From Chaetorhynchus papuensis (taxonomy: Eukaryota; Chordata; Aves; Passeriformes; Rhipiduridae), in assembly GCA_013396525.1 (NCBI GenBank), contig VWYX01000256.1, positions 538,150 to 602,149 on the forward strand: DNA of 64,000 bases, read 5' to 3'. The notes beneath the pieces were generated by a model, which saw nothing but the letters and a program-made list of their open reading frames with translations, searched no databases and was not told where the DNA came from. The translations under genes were made by a program, and so were the position numbers. Numbering within the stretch: position 1 is the first letter of the stretch; each line of letters opens with the position of its first letter. Shown piece by piece: positions 24,301-36,300 of the stretch.

Positions 24301-27300
24301 TTTTACATAGTCTTTTGTATTTCCATTGCCATACGTCCAGCAGAATATTATGCAGTAATAAACTGACTGACAATAACTGTGTCTGACAGATACTCCCTCC
24401 TGGGGTTACTGTTTCTTTTAAAATGTGGAGAAAATGGAGACTTTCCTCATGAAGGTACAGCAAGGAAAATGGCGAATATTTGTAGGATTTTTATCTTATT
24501 CACAATGAAGTTGAAGCTTGGTGAAACAAAACTGATCAACAAAGGTAGTTATACTCAGCTGCCTCAGCAGGAGCTGTGTACAGTGAAGGAAAGTCTATAT
24601 CAAAAAATGCAGTGTGAGGCAAACTAAGAGGGCAAAGATAATCTGAAGTTAAATTCAAATTGACAGACTGATTCTTTCCTAAGCAGAGATTTCATAGCAG
24701 TAGATTTTTATTGGTCAGTTTTGGATTGATACAGAGAAACAGAGAGGACCCGCTGGAACTTGATGAACATTTTTGTGATTTCCTGTTACGTGGTGTGTTA
24801 CGCAAGTTTTCAAAGCACAGTTGGAGGCCAATATGTTATATAAGAAGAGCAGAACATATTTTTTAAAGAAATTATGCACAGTACTTAATTTCAGTGTGGG
24901 ACCAAACTGTATGTGCAACAGAATTGTATTTTTCTAACGTCTGTCCAAGAAAGGATTATTAACAGATGTTTGAATATGAGCTGGAGAGTAGATAGGTCTT
25001 TTGAAATGTTCTTTGAAACCTGCAGGTTGGTTTCTGAATTACACTTTGACCTCTCTGAGAATTTTGTTGCAGAGCATTGTAGTTCTTAATATGACATTCT
25101 ACACCTAAATTAGCATTTATTGGTCAACTACCCTGTGGGAAGAGCATTTGTGTTTCTTGGATGTAATAACACTATCCAAGAGAACAGTTATCTTGGTACA
25201 GGCTGGACTGTTGACTGTATCCTAATACTTGTAAGATGAAGTTGGAACAACCTGTGACCAGGCATATAAAGCACATATTAGCATTGCATGACTCAGCAAT
25301 GCATTTCTTTCCTGAGATCAAAGGAAAATGAAATGGGATAAAATTGCTACTGGGATCTCCATCCCCATCCTCTGTTTAAATCCATGTGTCTGTGGTGACC
25401 TTCACGTGCGATAGAGCACTTGAAAGATGAGTCATTTCACAGAAATCCCACTTCACTTGTGCAGGCAGGAGGCAATGCTTTGAGTTACCACTGATGCCTT
25501 AAGAGGCCACCTAAAAAACAGAGCGTAGACAGGAGTAAGGGAATAAAGGTGGGGATTTATTGGAAAGGCCTTCAAAGGTACCCCTGGGGAGCCAGAGGCT
25601 GCTGCCAAGATGGGCCCCGAGATGGACCCCAGGTCACGAGTTCTTCACACTTTTATAGGTTTGGTTCATTTGCANNNNNNNNNNNNNNNNNNNNNNNNNN
25701 NNNNNNNNNNNNNNNNNNNNNNNNNNNNNNNNNNNNNNNNNNNNNNNNNNNNNNNNNNNNNNNNNNNNNNNNNNNNNNNNNNNNNNNNNNNNNNNNNNNN
25801 NNNNNNNNNNNNNNNNNNNAGAGAGCAGAAATGAACAGGCTACAAGAAACTTCAGAGTTCCACACTGGGCAGCACAGGATTTGAAAAATATAAAAGTTAA
25901 AACCTAAGGCATCACCGCTTCATGCTGCTGTGATGGGATGATGTGTGGTAAGGATGAAGGGCAAATTTTCCATCTCTGATCCTTCACAAGGACATTTTTG
26001 CCTTCACTCTTTAATTCCGATATCTGCTCAGTTCGATGACAGACTTTGATGGAAGTCAAGCTGTTTTCTAAAACACACACAATACTCTGCACAAAATAAA
26101 ACTTCATAAGTGCAAGTGGTATAGACATTATCCTTTCATTTAGACAATTCATTTATTTTCATTTAACTAAATTGTTAAGACCTAAATTGACTTTTTGTGG
26201 CATTATTTCAAGGACTGGGGGACCTAGGGATCATTCCAGTGGAATTTCAGGTTGTGTATAATCCTGCTTAGGAGTTGAAGAGAAAAAATTGTTCCTCCTC
26301 AGGCTTTTTCCACTTGGTCAGATAGAAACAGCATGATATTTGCTGCAGGAAATATCATCACTTCCTAATTGTACTTTCAATTCACACGCTAATTTCTATC
26401 TTGAAATTCATTTGCCACTCCAGCTAATGAGCTTACTGTCTATTAGTCTCCAGCATAGAATCTGATTGGATCATCTTTGGAGAAAACTATTTACAAATTA
26501 CCATTCTGTCAAAATGTGCTCAGTCAAATTCTTTGTCTCTTATTCCAAATCTTGGCTCTTGTGATCAAGATACCAAATCCTGGTTTAAGCAGCTATGAAA
26601 CTTTTGTCCTATAGTAAGTCCAGAGGTGGCTGCAATAAATGAATGCCAAACGTTTTCTTTGGCGTTTGAAAAAAAATAAACTGACTCATTGTTACTGAAC
26701 AATATTTTATCATTGTGTTATGGCCCAGGACCTGAGCTTCATCTCCTTTCCTTAAGTCCTTGCACCTGGACACAATGGGTGGAGTTTTTCTAGTTGAGAT
26801 TTTTTTTTTAAATTATTATTTTTGAGGGGTTTTTCCCTTGCCTCTGTGTTTCATTAACGGTTTCTTAACTTTTTTAATGGGCACTGTATCCCAAGGAACC
26901 TTCAAGTACAGGTGAGTAACCTTCCTTTTCTGGAATGAGGGAGAGCTGGTTGAGTATGGTTTTAACTTACTTTTGTTAAAGAAACAGTTCTGTCTGTTCT
27001 CTGCACTTTTTGCTGACAAGCAGCACAAACTTAGAAATGTTACCTTTTCTTTGGAGAATGAAGGGAAAGCTGAGTTACCTTCACTCAGCTTGTGCTGATC
27101 ACATAATGGCTGATGATGAATATTTTAAGTAGTGACCATGAAGTAACAGTTTCAGAAGTTCACCTTTGTGTGGAGTGCAAGAGAACACTGCTGGATCCTG
27201 CTGTGCAGCCAGGTGATGAACAGCTTGTCATCAAAGGAAAGGCTTTTTGAACCTTTGATAGACAAACTAGGACACCTTCAATGCTCTGCTTTACACAATA

Positions 27301-30300
27301 CACTGTTTATTCTGTGTATTGACAAATTGTGTTTTTCTTTTTAATGCATTCCATTCTTCTTGTGCCTCTAGCTCCTGCTTCTTTAGAATCTTCAAGCAGT
27401 ATAGAACAGGAGAAATACCTACAAGCCTTACTGAATGTGATATCCGTCCACTGCAAAATGAATGGCAGTAATACTCTCACTGTTAGCCCAACAATTGCTC
27501 TGTCTCCAGGTAAAATTGGTTTGTACAGTGCTTTTCTCTGGTTAAGCTGATGAGTGACTTTTCTCTGATTTGGTGCTAGTTCAGTCTTCTATATGAATTC
27601 TGTTGTTTCTTTATGGTTAGACTTTCCAGGTAGCCTGTTCACTCTTAGTTTCAGTGAATGTGTTTTCTGTAGGTAAAGAATGTTTATGATCATCCCAAAA
27701 TAGTTTTCAGTATTAATCTGACAGTAAAGTCTTTTTTAACAAATTGACAGTAAACTGCATATTGAATGAAAGATTACCAAATTTAAAAGAATGCAAACTT
27801 TGCTCCATTTTATATAATGAGGAAGTAGGAGGTTGCAAGATCAGAAAACACCATTTAGCTGCAGCAGCAATGGAAGGCATATAGGCCTCTTTATACATTA
27901 CATACTCATAATGGTTTCTACTAATGTGATTTCCAAATAGAGCTTTTTCTGCAGTGAAAACTCTTTCAGAATACACTATTTGAGTTATGCCTAGGTGGAA
28001 CCATGAAGAAACTAATCCATGTTTTATTTCGGTTATTTTATGATGAAACATGGTAAGGTTTAGGTGAAGGTAACCTCAACATGTCAGGAAGGACTGTGTG
28101 ACTTGAAATTGTCTCTGTCTTGTCTTACTCAGTTGGTTTTAATTGGCCTAATACTGCCAAACAGTGGCTTTTCTTGTAAAGTAACACCATCCCAAAGTGT
28201 GTGTGCTTTGCTTCATTTATTGTAAAATATGTTGATTGCTTAGCTGTATCTAACACCTCCATACTGCTGCCAATGTACGCATTTGTCTTAAAAAATAAAT
28301 CTAAAGTACAAAATTGGCAAGAAGTAGCTGTACTGGGTGAAAAGGGGCATTTTATCAGACATATTAAGTGTTAGTCTGGTTAACACTGTAGCTTTTTTAA
28401 TCTTCTATTCTTTTTTTGGCTGACTTTAGGCACTGAAACGAGGGCTTCAAGAATGTCTACTGTGTTTAAGCAGGTAGTGCCAGGACATTTGGATGTAAAT
28501 CTATCCAATAGCTTTGCTCGAGGAGGTTAGTAAGACTAGCTCAAAGTCTATTATTTGAAGTAATAAATGGTGAAAAAATGTTAGTGAAATAAAAATAATT
28601 AAACTCTTTATTGATTCATTGTTCTGTGAAACAACGAAACAGAAATTAGGTTGGTCTCAGTCCGTAACATTATCTAAGTGTCTAATTTCTGTTCAAATCC
28701 TTTACTTACCATTGAAATAAAATTGGTTTCATGTTGGAATTAGTGAAAAATTAAGCACTCAAATAGGGATTATGTTTCTAAATAATTTGGGATTCATCCA
28801 TCTTTCTAATTTGTCTGTGTATGGCCTGAAAATGCCTATTTTTATATAAGCATTTAATAGACTTTAGAATCTGCAATTACAGATCATTCCAATATGTGTC
28901 TGAGGCTTAGCTGATGCTTCATAACATTACAAATAATCTGTGAATAATTTTATTCAAAGTAGCAGGGAGTTACATGGCCAGGTGTTGTAAGCAGGGAGAT
29001 ACAGTGCATTCTTTGGAAATAGTTATTCCCAGTTACAGGGGCTCCTCAGTGTCATTTCTACAAGAGCTTTCATTCTGTTAAGGGAATTCCAACTACTTCT
29101 ACACTTCCAGTCTGATGAAATTGTTGGGATTTTTTTATGTGCAACATGTGCATAAATTAGTGCACCAAATTCCTTAAATATAGGTTTGTTAAAATAAGGA
29201 TGAATCTATTCCCTAAAAGGAAGCAGTTTATATTTGATTTATTACCTTTTAGCCATGAAGGCTCCTTTTACACTTATTTCTAAGCATCTAAAAGTTGTGT
29301 TTCTTCTCTTTTGATACCTCATCTAAAATTAGTTAGATTTACATTGACCTGCTGAGGTCCATTCCAACCCAAATCTTCTTGTGTGATACGAAATCTATAG
29401 ATTCGTATGGGGAAGGATATATACTTCATAAACTTCCAGAAGAGGTGGGATGGGATTAAGGGAATGAAAGAAGGAAGGAGATGAGAAGGAGGGAGAAAGG
29501 AAAATGCTCAGAGATGTGTAGGGAAGTGATGTGAGAACTGTAGCAGAAGGGAAGAGAGGAGGGTCAGGGGAGGACATGGGGATCACCAAAGAATGGAGAA
29601 TTCTGTGCATTTTCATTAATCTTAGTAAATGCATATTTCTTATCTAAGAGTTTCGTTTATGTTCTGTGCTCACTGTGTTGCTGCTGTGTTGTAGCCTGAG
29701 ATGAGTAAAGCTGGTGATTTTAATTGGCTGGGTGAAACAGCTGGGGCTGAAGAGAGCAGGAGGGAACAGTGGCTGCACTTGTTGGATAGATGGTGGCTGT
29801 GCCCAGCCTGGCACAGGGGCAGTGCTGGGTGGCTCACAGCAGAGGTTTGGGTGTGTTCCATCCCCCCGTGCCAGCACAAAAGCACCAACAGCCAAGTGGT
29901 GCTGAGGGGCAGCGAGGCTGCTCCAGATAAGTCAGGGAGAGCTCGCTGGTTGCTGTGTGGAAGTTGTCTTTTGAAGATAAAGGGATTACTGAAATAACTG
30001 CTGCTGGTTTCTAGGATTAGAGTTCGTGGTAAGTGTGATAGGATGAGTTTGTTGCTACTCAGAGAAGAAAAAAGCAGCCTGAAGGCAGTACTAGGTCCCA
30101 GACGTGTTGGTTTGTTAGCCATTGAAATCCCTTGGCTAAATTTCAGCAGGAATCAGGAAGAGGGCAGGGAAGTTATCTTGTGTCTTGCTGGATCTCTGCC
30201 ACACCTGCCCTGGGTATCTGAAAGGTGTCTGTTCACAGTTCAGCAGGATCTGTGAGGACTGTGCTGAAACATAAGAATGTTTGACAAGTACACTGGGAGC

Positions 30301-33300
30301 CCTAGTGAAGGTGAGAAGTTGACAGGGGAAGAGGGAACAGAGAAAGGGAATATCTCCCTGGAGAGAAGTAAACACTAGGGGTTTTAGATTAGCTGATACA
30401 ATTGTTTTAAAAGAAATTCTAAAATACACAGAGTATATAAAATCTCTAAGATTGTTCTCAAATCCATTATTACAAAGTTTCTCACTACTTTTTCACAGCT
30501 AGATACATTTCACATGTGAAGCAGCAAGCAGCTATGGATTATACCCTACACTGTGCAAAATACAATAGCTGTATTTTTGTGGTTTGGATTCTGGATCACT
30601 CTTTCTTTCCTTGTGTTTATTATCACACATACCAGGGCTCAAAAGCCAGGTTCAGCTATGATACACCAGTTGAAAATTACATTTTCTAATTTTTGTGCCA
30701 GACAATATATTTGTAATACATACAAATTAAAATATAAGTTAGAATATATGTTACAGTGCGTGAATAGTATTTCTCGTTTTTTAAAACCATCATTTTTCTG
30801 AACACTCATCAGTTGTCCTGAATATTTGTGTCTGTGTCAAGTATGATTTTTTACTTTATCTGGAACATTGTCACGAAGCATCTGCCCAAAGCTCAGTCAA
30901 GTTGGTTTTGATCTGAAATATTTGGTCAAATACTTATGTTTCATAATATATTTTCATTCTTTGACCTTTTTTTGGTTAATATTTTTCATGAGAAATGTAA
31001 GTTCACACAAAAGCCATAGCTTTTCCTCTTGTATTCCTTTGTAAGTATAATGTGGTTCTACAGAGCAGCACTTCTTACCTGGCATTGCTGTGTAATTTAG
31101 CAGAATAAAAAGTTTTTCTCAGTATGTTTTGCTGCTGTTGGAAAAATACTAGGATATTTATAATTAATAAATACAGGCCCAGCTCAGAGAATTATTTTCA
31201 AAGCAGGAAACATTTATTGAATCATACTCAACATTAACATTTTGAGTATGATTTAATAGAATATTTGTATTAAAAGGACTTGGTAGTGTTGATGTGGATT
31301 TTGAGCCAAAGATATATTCACTGATAAACATATAAGGGTCCCACTGAAAATGAGGATTTTTGCAAGGGAAGAGAAAATCTTTTTGTGTGGTAGATATTAC
31401 ATGTTTGCTAAATTATATACTTGCACACAGTCCTTCAAAAATGTTTGTAGGTGTATAGAACTAATATCATGCATTCTTCTTTCATTTTGACGTCCATCAA
31501 ATTATGTACTTAATGTCCCTACACTAAACCAGTTTTCAAAAAACGCATTAATGTTGGGATTTTTAATTAAACTAACTTTCAGCTGGATAGAAGCTTTCAA
31601 TAAAGTATTCAGCAGAATGATTTAATCACTACATTTCCTTTGATATTGTAATTATGGAAAAACACATGATGGCTGTGCTACGTGTTTGAACCTATTGCAA
31701 TGACAATGGAAATTATTCCTGTTTGATAAATGGATACCTCCTTCCCGTTTTATATTGGTTTTGTGGCTTGATTGATGTTTTGTCTTGTGATGGCTAAGAT
31801 TCGTGCTGTCTGATAAATCATGTACTGTAAAGAAATGCAATATATGCTAGATCTTTGGAAATTAATAAGTAACCCTTTTCTTCTCTCCTGCAATGTGTTT
31901 CGCTGCAATGTGCATTCCATTCCTCCTCCTTCTGTCTTAACTGTTATCTGCCAGTGCTTGGGTACAGAGATAAATGTTTCACTCATTCAAATTCCAAATC
32001 AGCAACTAAGGAAAGAGTCCATCAAGGTACTGTATTCTGTGTCCTGAAAGCCCATTCTTTTCTACCATTTTCTGCTACAATGTCTTAATTCATTCTAAAG
32101 TGATACTGACAGAAAGCCTTGTTTCTGCATTAACAAACTTCTGGGGGTTTTAGTTCAGTGTTGTGGTTTTGTGATGTTTTGGAGGTTTCTTGCCCGTTGA
32201 ATGTATGCACAGTGACAGTGATCTACCACAGAGTGATATGTAGAAAGTTTTCTCTGTGGAAATTTTAAGCAGCTAAAAATCAGTTCTGGAAAAGAGTAGT
32301 ATTCCTACTGCTTTAGTAAAATAGCTAAGAAATATATTATCTAGTCAATGAATTTCTTTCCATAATTATTGTTAATGTTAATGAGCAAGGGAAGGTTGAT
32401 TACTGTCAAGTCAGAAAGTCATGATACAGCGTGTGCCAAATAACGAAAGCAAGATACTGCTAACAAAAATAAACTGCTAGGCAAAATTACAATGGAAGCA
32501 CAATTGTGCCTTTTAATCACTGCTGTCCATGCTGGTAAACATGTTCATCTGCATGTATTTGTAGCCAGTTTTGTTGCTTTTGATGTGCCACAAGTGCCAA
32601 TGATGGGTGCATTTGTGAAATGCTCCAGAGTGTCACTGTGTATTTTTGTACACTTCATCTTTGAGGACAGCAGTCTGTGGTGGAGCTTGCATTTTTCACA
32701 CCAAATGAGCGAGAGCTTATTTCTCTTATTAAGTGTTTGCTGTGATTTCTGCTTGCTAAAGCCTTTATTATTTCATGTGCAGTCGCTGAGATGTGGAACA
32801 AAAGTTTGTACTGAACACACTGCTTTACAGCATGAGGTGTTTTGTGAAAGTGGCTGGCTGTGAAGTGGGAGCTGTTGAGAGCTGTCACTGGCTCAGAACT
32901 CCTTGCCAGCCCTTCTCAGTTGCTGCAGTTCATCTGCTCACGTCTCAGACCAGCAGCCAGACAGGCAGACAAGCTAAGCTGTACAGACAAGTCCCTGTTG
33001 AGGGTTATGGGACAGAATTGTTTTTTCATAGAAACCTAATCCTGCTTCTAAAAAATAGAATAAAATTATTTTGCTGGTTGAACTATCTCAGTGGAATTTA
33101 CTGTTATCTGCATCTTTTTTTCTTCTGTGCAAGAAATGTTAACTATGCACATTATTGGGTTTTCCTGAAGAGGGGTCGGTGATGGTCCTATTGTATCTAA
33201 ATTTCTAGTACTGTGAGGTATTTCTGGTGCCTCTTTTGGATATCTTGCTTCACAGATTTATGGACAAGAGTCTCTTCTGATAATCTGATTTACTGCGTAT

Positions 33301-36300
33301 TGGGATAAAGAATTTCACACTGCCATTTGGATGCCATATTTAGTGGACTTTAAGGGATTTGATTTTCAAGTAGTGCTATTCATACTTGAGAATCCAATAC
33401 CTTTGCACACACAAAAACAATCTCATGAGATCCTGGTTATTAATTGAGGTACAAGAAACAGAAAAATATTTATTGCATGTCTTTTCTTCCAGCACTAAAC
33501 AGGTCTTGGCAATCTGCTTTATCACTGCTTTATCTTATGTTAAAATGACCAAAACTCACTCAAGCATGGTGAGATTGGAGCATGTCTGTGTGCTGTAGGA
33601 ATTTCCTGCCCTGGCAGTGCCAACAGAGCTGCAGCAGCAAGGTGTACACCATGCAAACTCAAAGTGCTGTTGGGATGTTGGTGTGATACCATTCAAAAAT
33701 TGCTGCTTTTCAGGTGCCCTCCGTGGTTCCACATCACACTGCACTGTTTCAAGCTCACGTTGTTGCTGGCTTTGGGATTTCTGTACTTTTCTGCTTTCTG
33801 TCCCTCTACAAATTTCGTTTCCATGCACTTACATGGACATTACTATTTGCAAATTGTGGTTTATCACCACATTACTGATATCATAGCAACTGTTTTCTGT
33901 ACCATAGAAAGCTCTGGACAGAGTTAGATGAGTGTCTTAGGTTAAACAACAATGCAGTAAGATGGTTTTGATAATTTTTTGTTACAAAAGAATTTTTTTC
34001 CAGTACATGCTGTTAATTATGTCCTGTGAGGGATGCATGTGACATGTTTAAGCATTTAATTAGTAATTCTGATCTCCAGTGCCTCACACAGAGAGGTTTT
34101 TAAATATTCTTCATCCTCATGAAGGTGTATGGGCGAGCCTTCGTTCGAGCAACCGATTTATCAACACTCAGACTCCATTCATTGATGTTGGTGCGAGGCT
34201 TGCAGGGAAGGATAACACCCCTCCCTACAGCAGCAGCTCTTTCCTGCAAAGCCAGCTTTTGAGAAGACAAGCAGCCCTGTACATATTTGGAGAAAAGTCT
34301 CAGTTACGGGTAATGGCAGTCTTTTTCTATGTTTTAACATAGTTTTATTTGGTTGAGTGTAATTACTCTCATGTTGTTAGAAACAGTAAATAATATTCTA
34401 GATAAGCTGTACGGGTAACTCTCCTAAAGGTGTAAAGTCTAATGAGAATTATTTCTATGTGGAGAATAACAATTAATGTTGTATTCCTAAGTGGGGGCAG
34501 GCTGGGTGAAAATCGAGCTCTGTGGTTATATGATGTAACAAAGTTAACCTAAATTAAAATATACTAAATTATCTTGAAGAACAGTTAAAGATCAGGCTCG
34601 TACTCAAGAGAAGTTCTGTGCACAGAGCTCTATTTGTCACTTTTGGTGCAGTGCTGATGAGTAGTTGAGCTGAGAGATCCAAATGGGCAGCAGATGACCA
34701 GAGAGGAGTGGAGCTCTGTATTTGGAAGTTGTTGCTTTCAGAGCCACACTTAATGACACCTAAATACACACTGCTGTCCTCTGACCCTGCTGGCTGCTCA
34801 TCTCATGTTCAGCTGAGCCCTCAGCTCAGTGGTTTCTATTCTGGGAAACATGAAACGGGCTAATTCAGAAATTGAAAGTGCAATTTAATTTTTCCTGATG
34901 TGTTGAAATACGTTACGAAGGAGACAGAATGTTGTTATTCAGGGAAGCAATTATCAGAGAAGGAAACCTTCATTTCTGTGGGCAGGACTAAACTCACCCA
35001 AAGCCAAATTGATGAGTATTAGGCCAGCCCAGAACTTCTGATTTGATTACATGAAGAGGACCATGATGTCTGCAGTTTTGTACATATTTTTTCATAGATT
35101 TTAATGTTTTAGATGCAATAGTTTGAAAAACAGATGTCCTCTAATTCTTAGTAGTTTTACTGGTTTTCTGAAAATGTTTTCAGATTTTTTTTTAAATCTC
35201 TGTGTTCAAAGGTTAAAAAAACAGTTGTTTTCTACTTTCTTGTTCAAAATGTGAACATACAAAAAATAATATGTATTTTTTGAAATACAAAAAATATTAT
35301 GTATTTTTTGAAATACAAAAGGTCCAAAACCCATTATTGGTAGTAGGAAAATACATCACTATTCATTTTTTTCTGAAATGATGTTCCATCAGGAGGTGGA
35401 GGTGTCATGCTGTACATAGAATTAAATTGCTATCATCCAAAAATAGTGACTATTTTTGTTTGATTGATTTCTTAATGAATGATAAGTGAAGAGTTCAATC
35501 ACGCATCTAAAGTCATGTAGCAGAAACTCCTGCTTTATTCTAAATATCACGTCCCATAAACTGATGAGGAAAACAGAAATATACAACATTTTAAAGAAAT
35601 GGTGCTACTTTCCTCCATTGATTTTGTCATGCATTATTACAACTTACCATTGTTGAGTTACTGAATTTATCTTTGAACCATGCCAAAATATAAACAGAAT
35701 TAAAGCTGGGCTTTCACTTTCCTACATTTTCGCTTGGCATTCTATGAAGGAGCTTAATGAAGATTATTTGCAGGCCAGCTTTAATTCAATGAAAGCAATT
35801 TCTGAAGAAAACTCAAAAAGTTTGGCATGAACCTCTTCAGTGATACTTCATCCTTGAGAATTGTTTTTCCTAATAATGTTCCCCATATTGTGCTTTTCAT
35901 CGTAATCCGTTGGGTTTCGGTGGGGTTTTTTTCAGTCAGCTAACTTGTTCTCTTAATTCAGTCCTCCTCTCTTACTGCTCCTTTGCTAAATGCAGTAAGT
36001 TAAGTAAAACATGAGGAATTCTGCTAGGAAAACCATCCAGCTGCTGCTCTGTGCTGAACCAGGTACTTCAGACAAACAACTCCCTCAATGTCCAGTGGCT
36101 GCTTAGATGGGTCAGCTGGTTTGCAGTTATGGGGATTCTTTTTGGGTGTGGGGGTTACTTTTTTCTGCTTTATTGAACTCCCAAAATATGTCCTGCACTG
36201 TTCATGTGTCATCTGTACAGATATTTTCATTTTTATTTGATTATTGTTGATTTGCTGTGAAAGTGTTAAAGGCAGCACATTATGTTGTGTTTGAACAACT

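Larger units (their letters stand above)
22880..27371 (+). other. SBF2: SBF2 intron (4.5 kb) with LTR and assembly gap
   Basis: Carries the solo LTR at 25492-25914, whose middle is replaced by N. The rest is AT-rich with no exon-like segment recognised. Confidence 0.85.
28526..34124 (+). other. SBF2: SBF2 intron (5.6 kb) holding a candidate cassette exon
   Basis: Contains a purine-rich stretch (about 29450-29590), a GC-richer block (about 29730-29960) without recognised identity, and the exon-like segment 31955-32026. No transposon recognised. Confidence 0.8.

Noticed and set aside
25549..25884. ORFs running through the N block
   Set aside because: They translate unknown bases and LTR sequence; the same peptide fragments recur in LTR copy B on the minus strand.
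29670..30122. 150-codon minus-strand ORF and overlapping plus-strand frames
   Set aside because: GC-richer intronic block with several overlapping frames on both strands, typical of chance openness rather than a gene.
32492..32863. 123-codon ORF in the exon 12-13 intron
   Set aside because: No fitting splice sites in the SBF2 phase and no family resemblance, unlike the nearby 72-nt segment.
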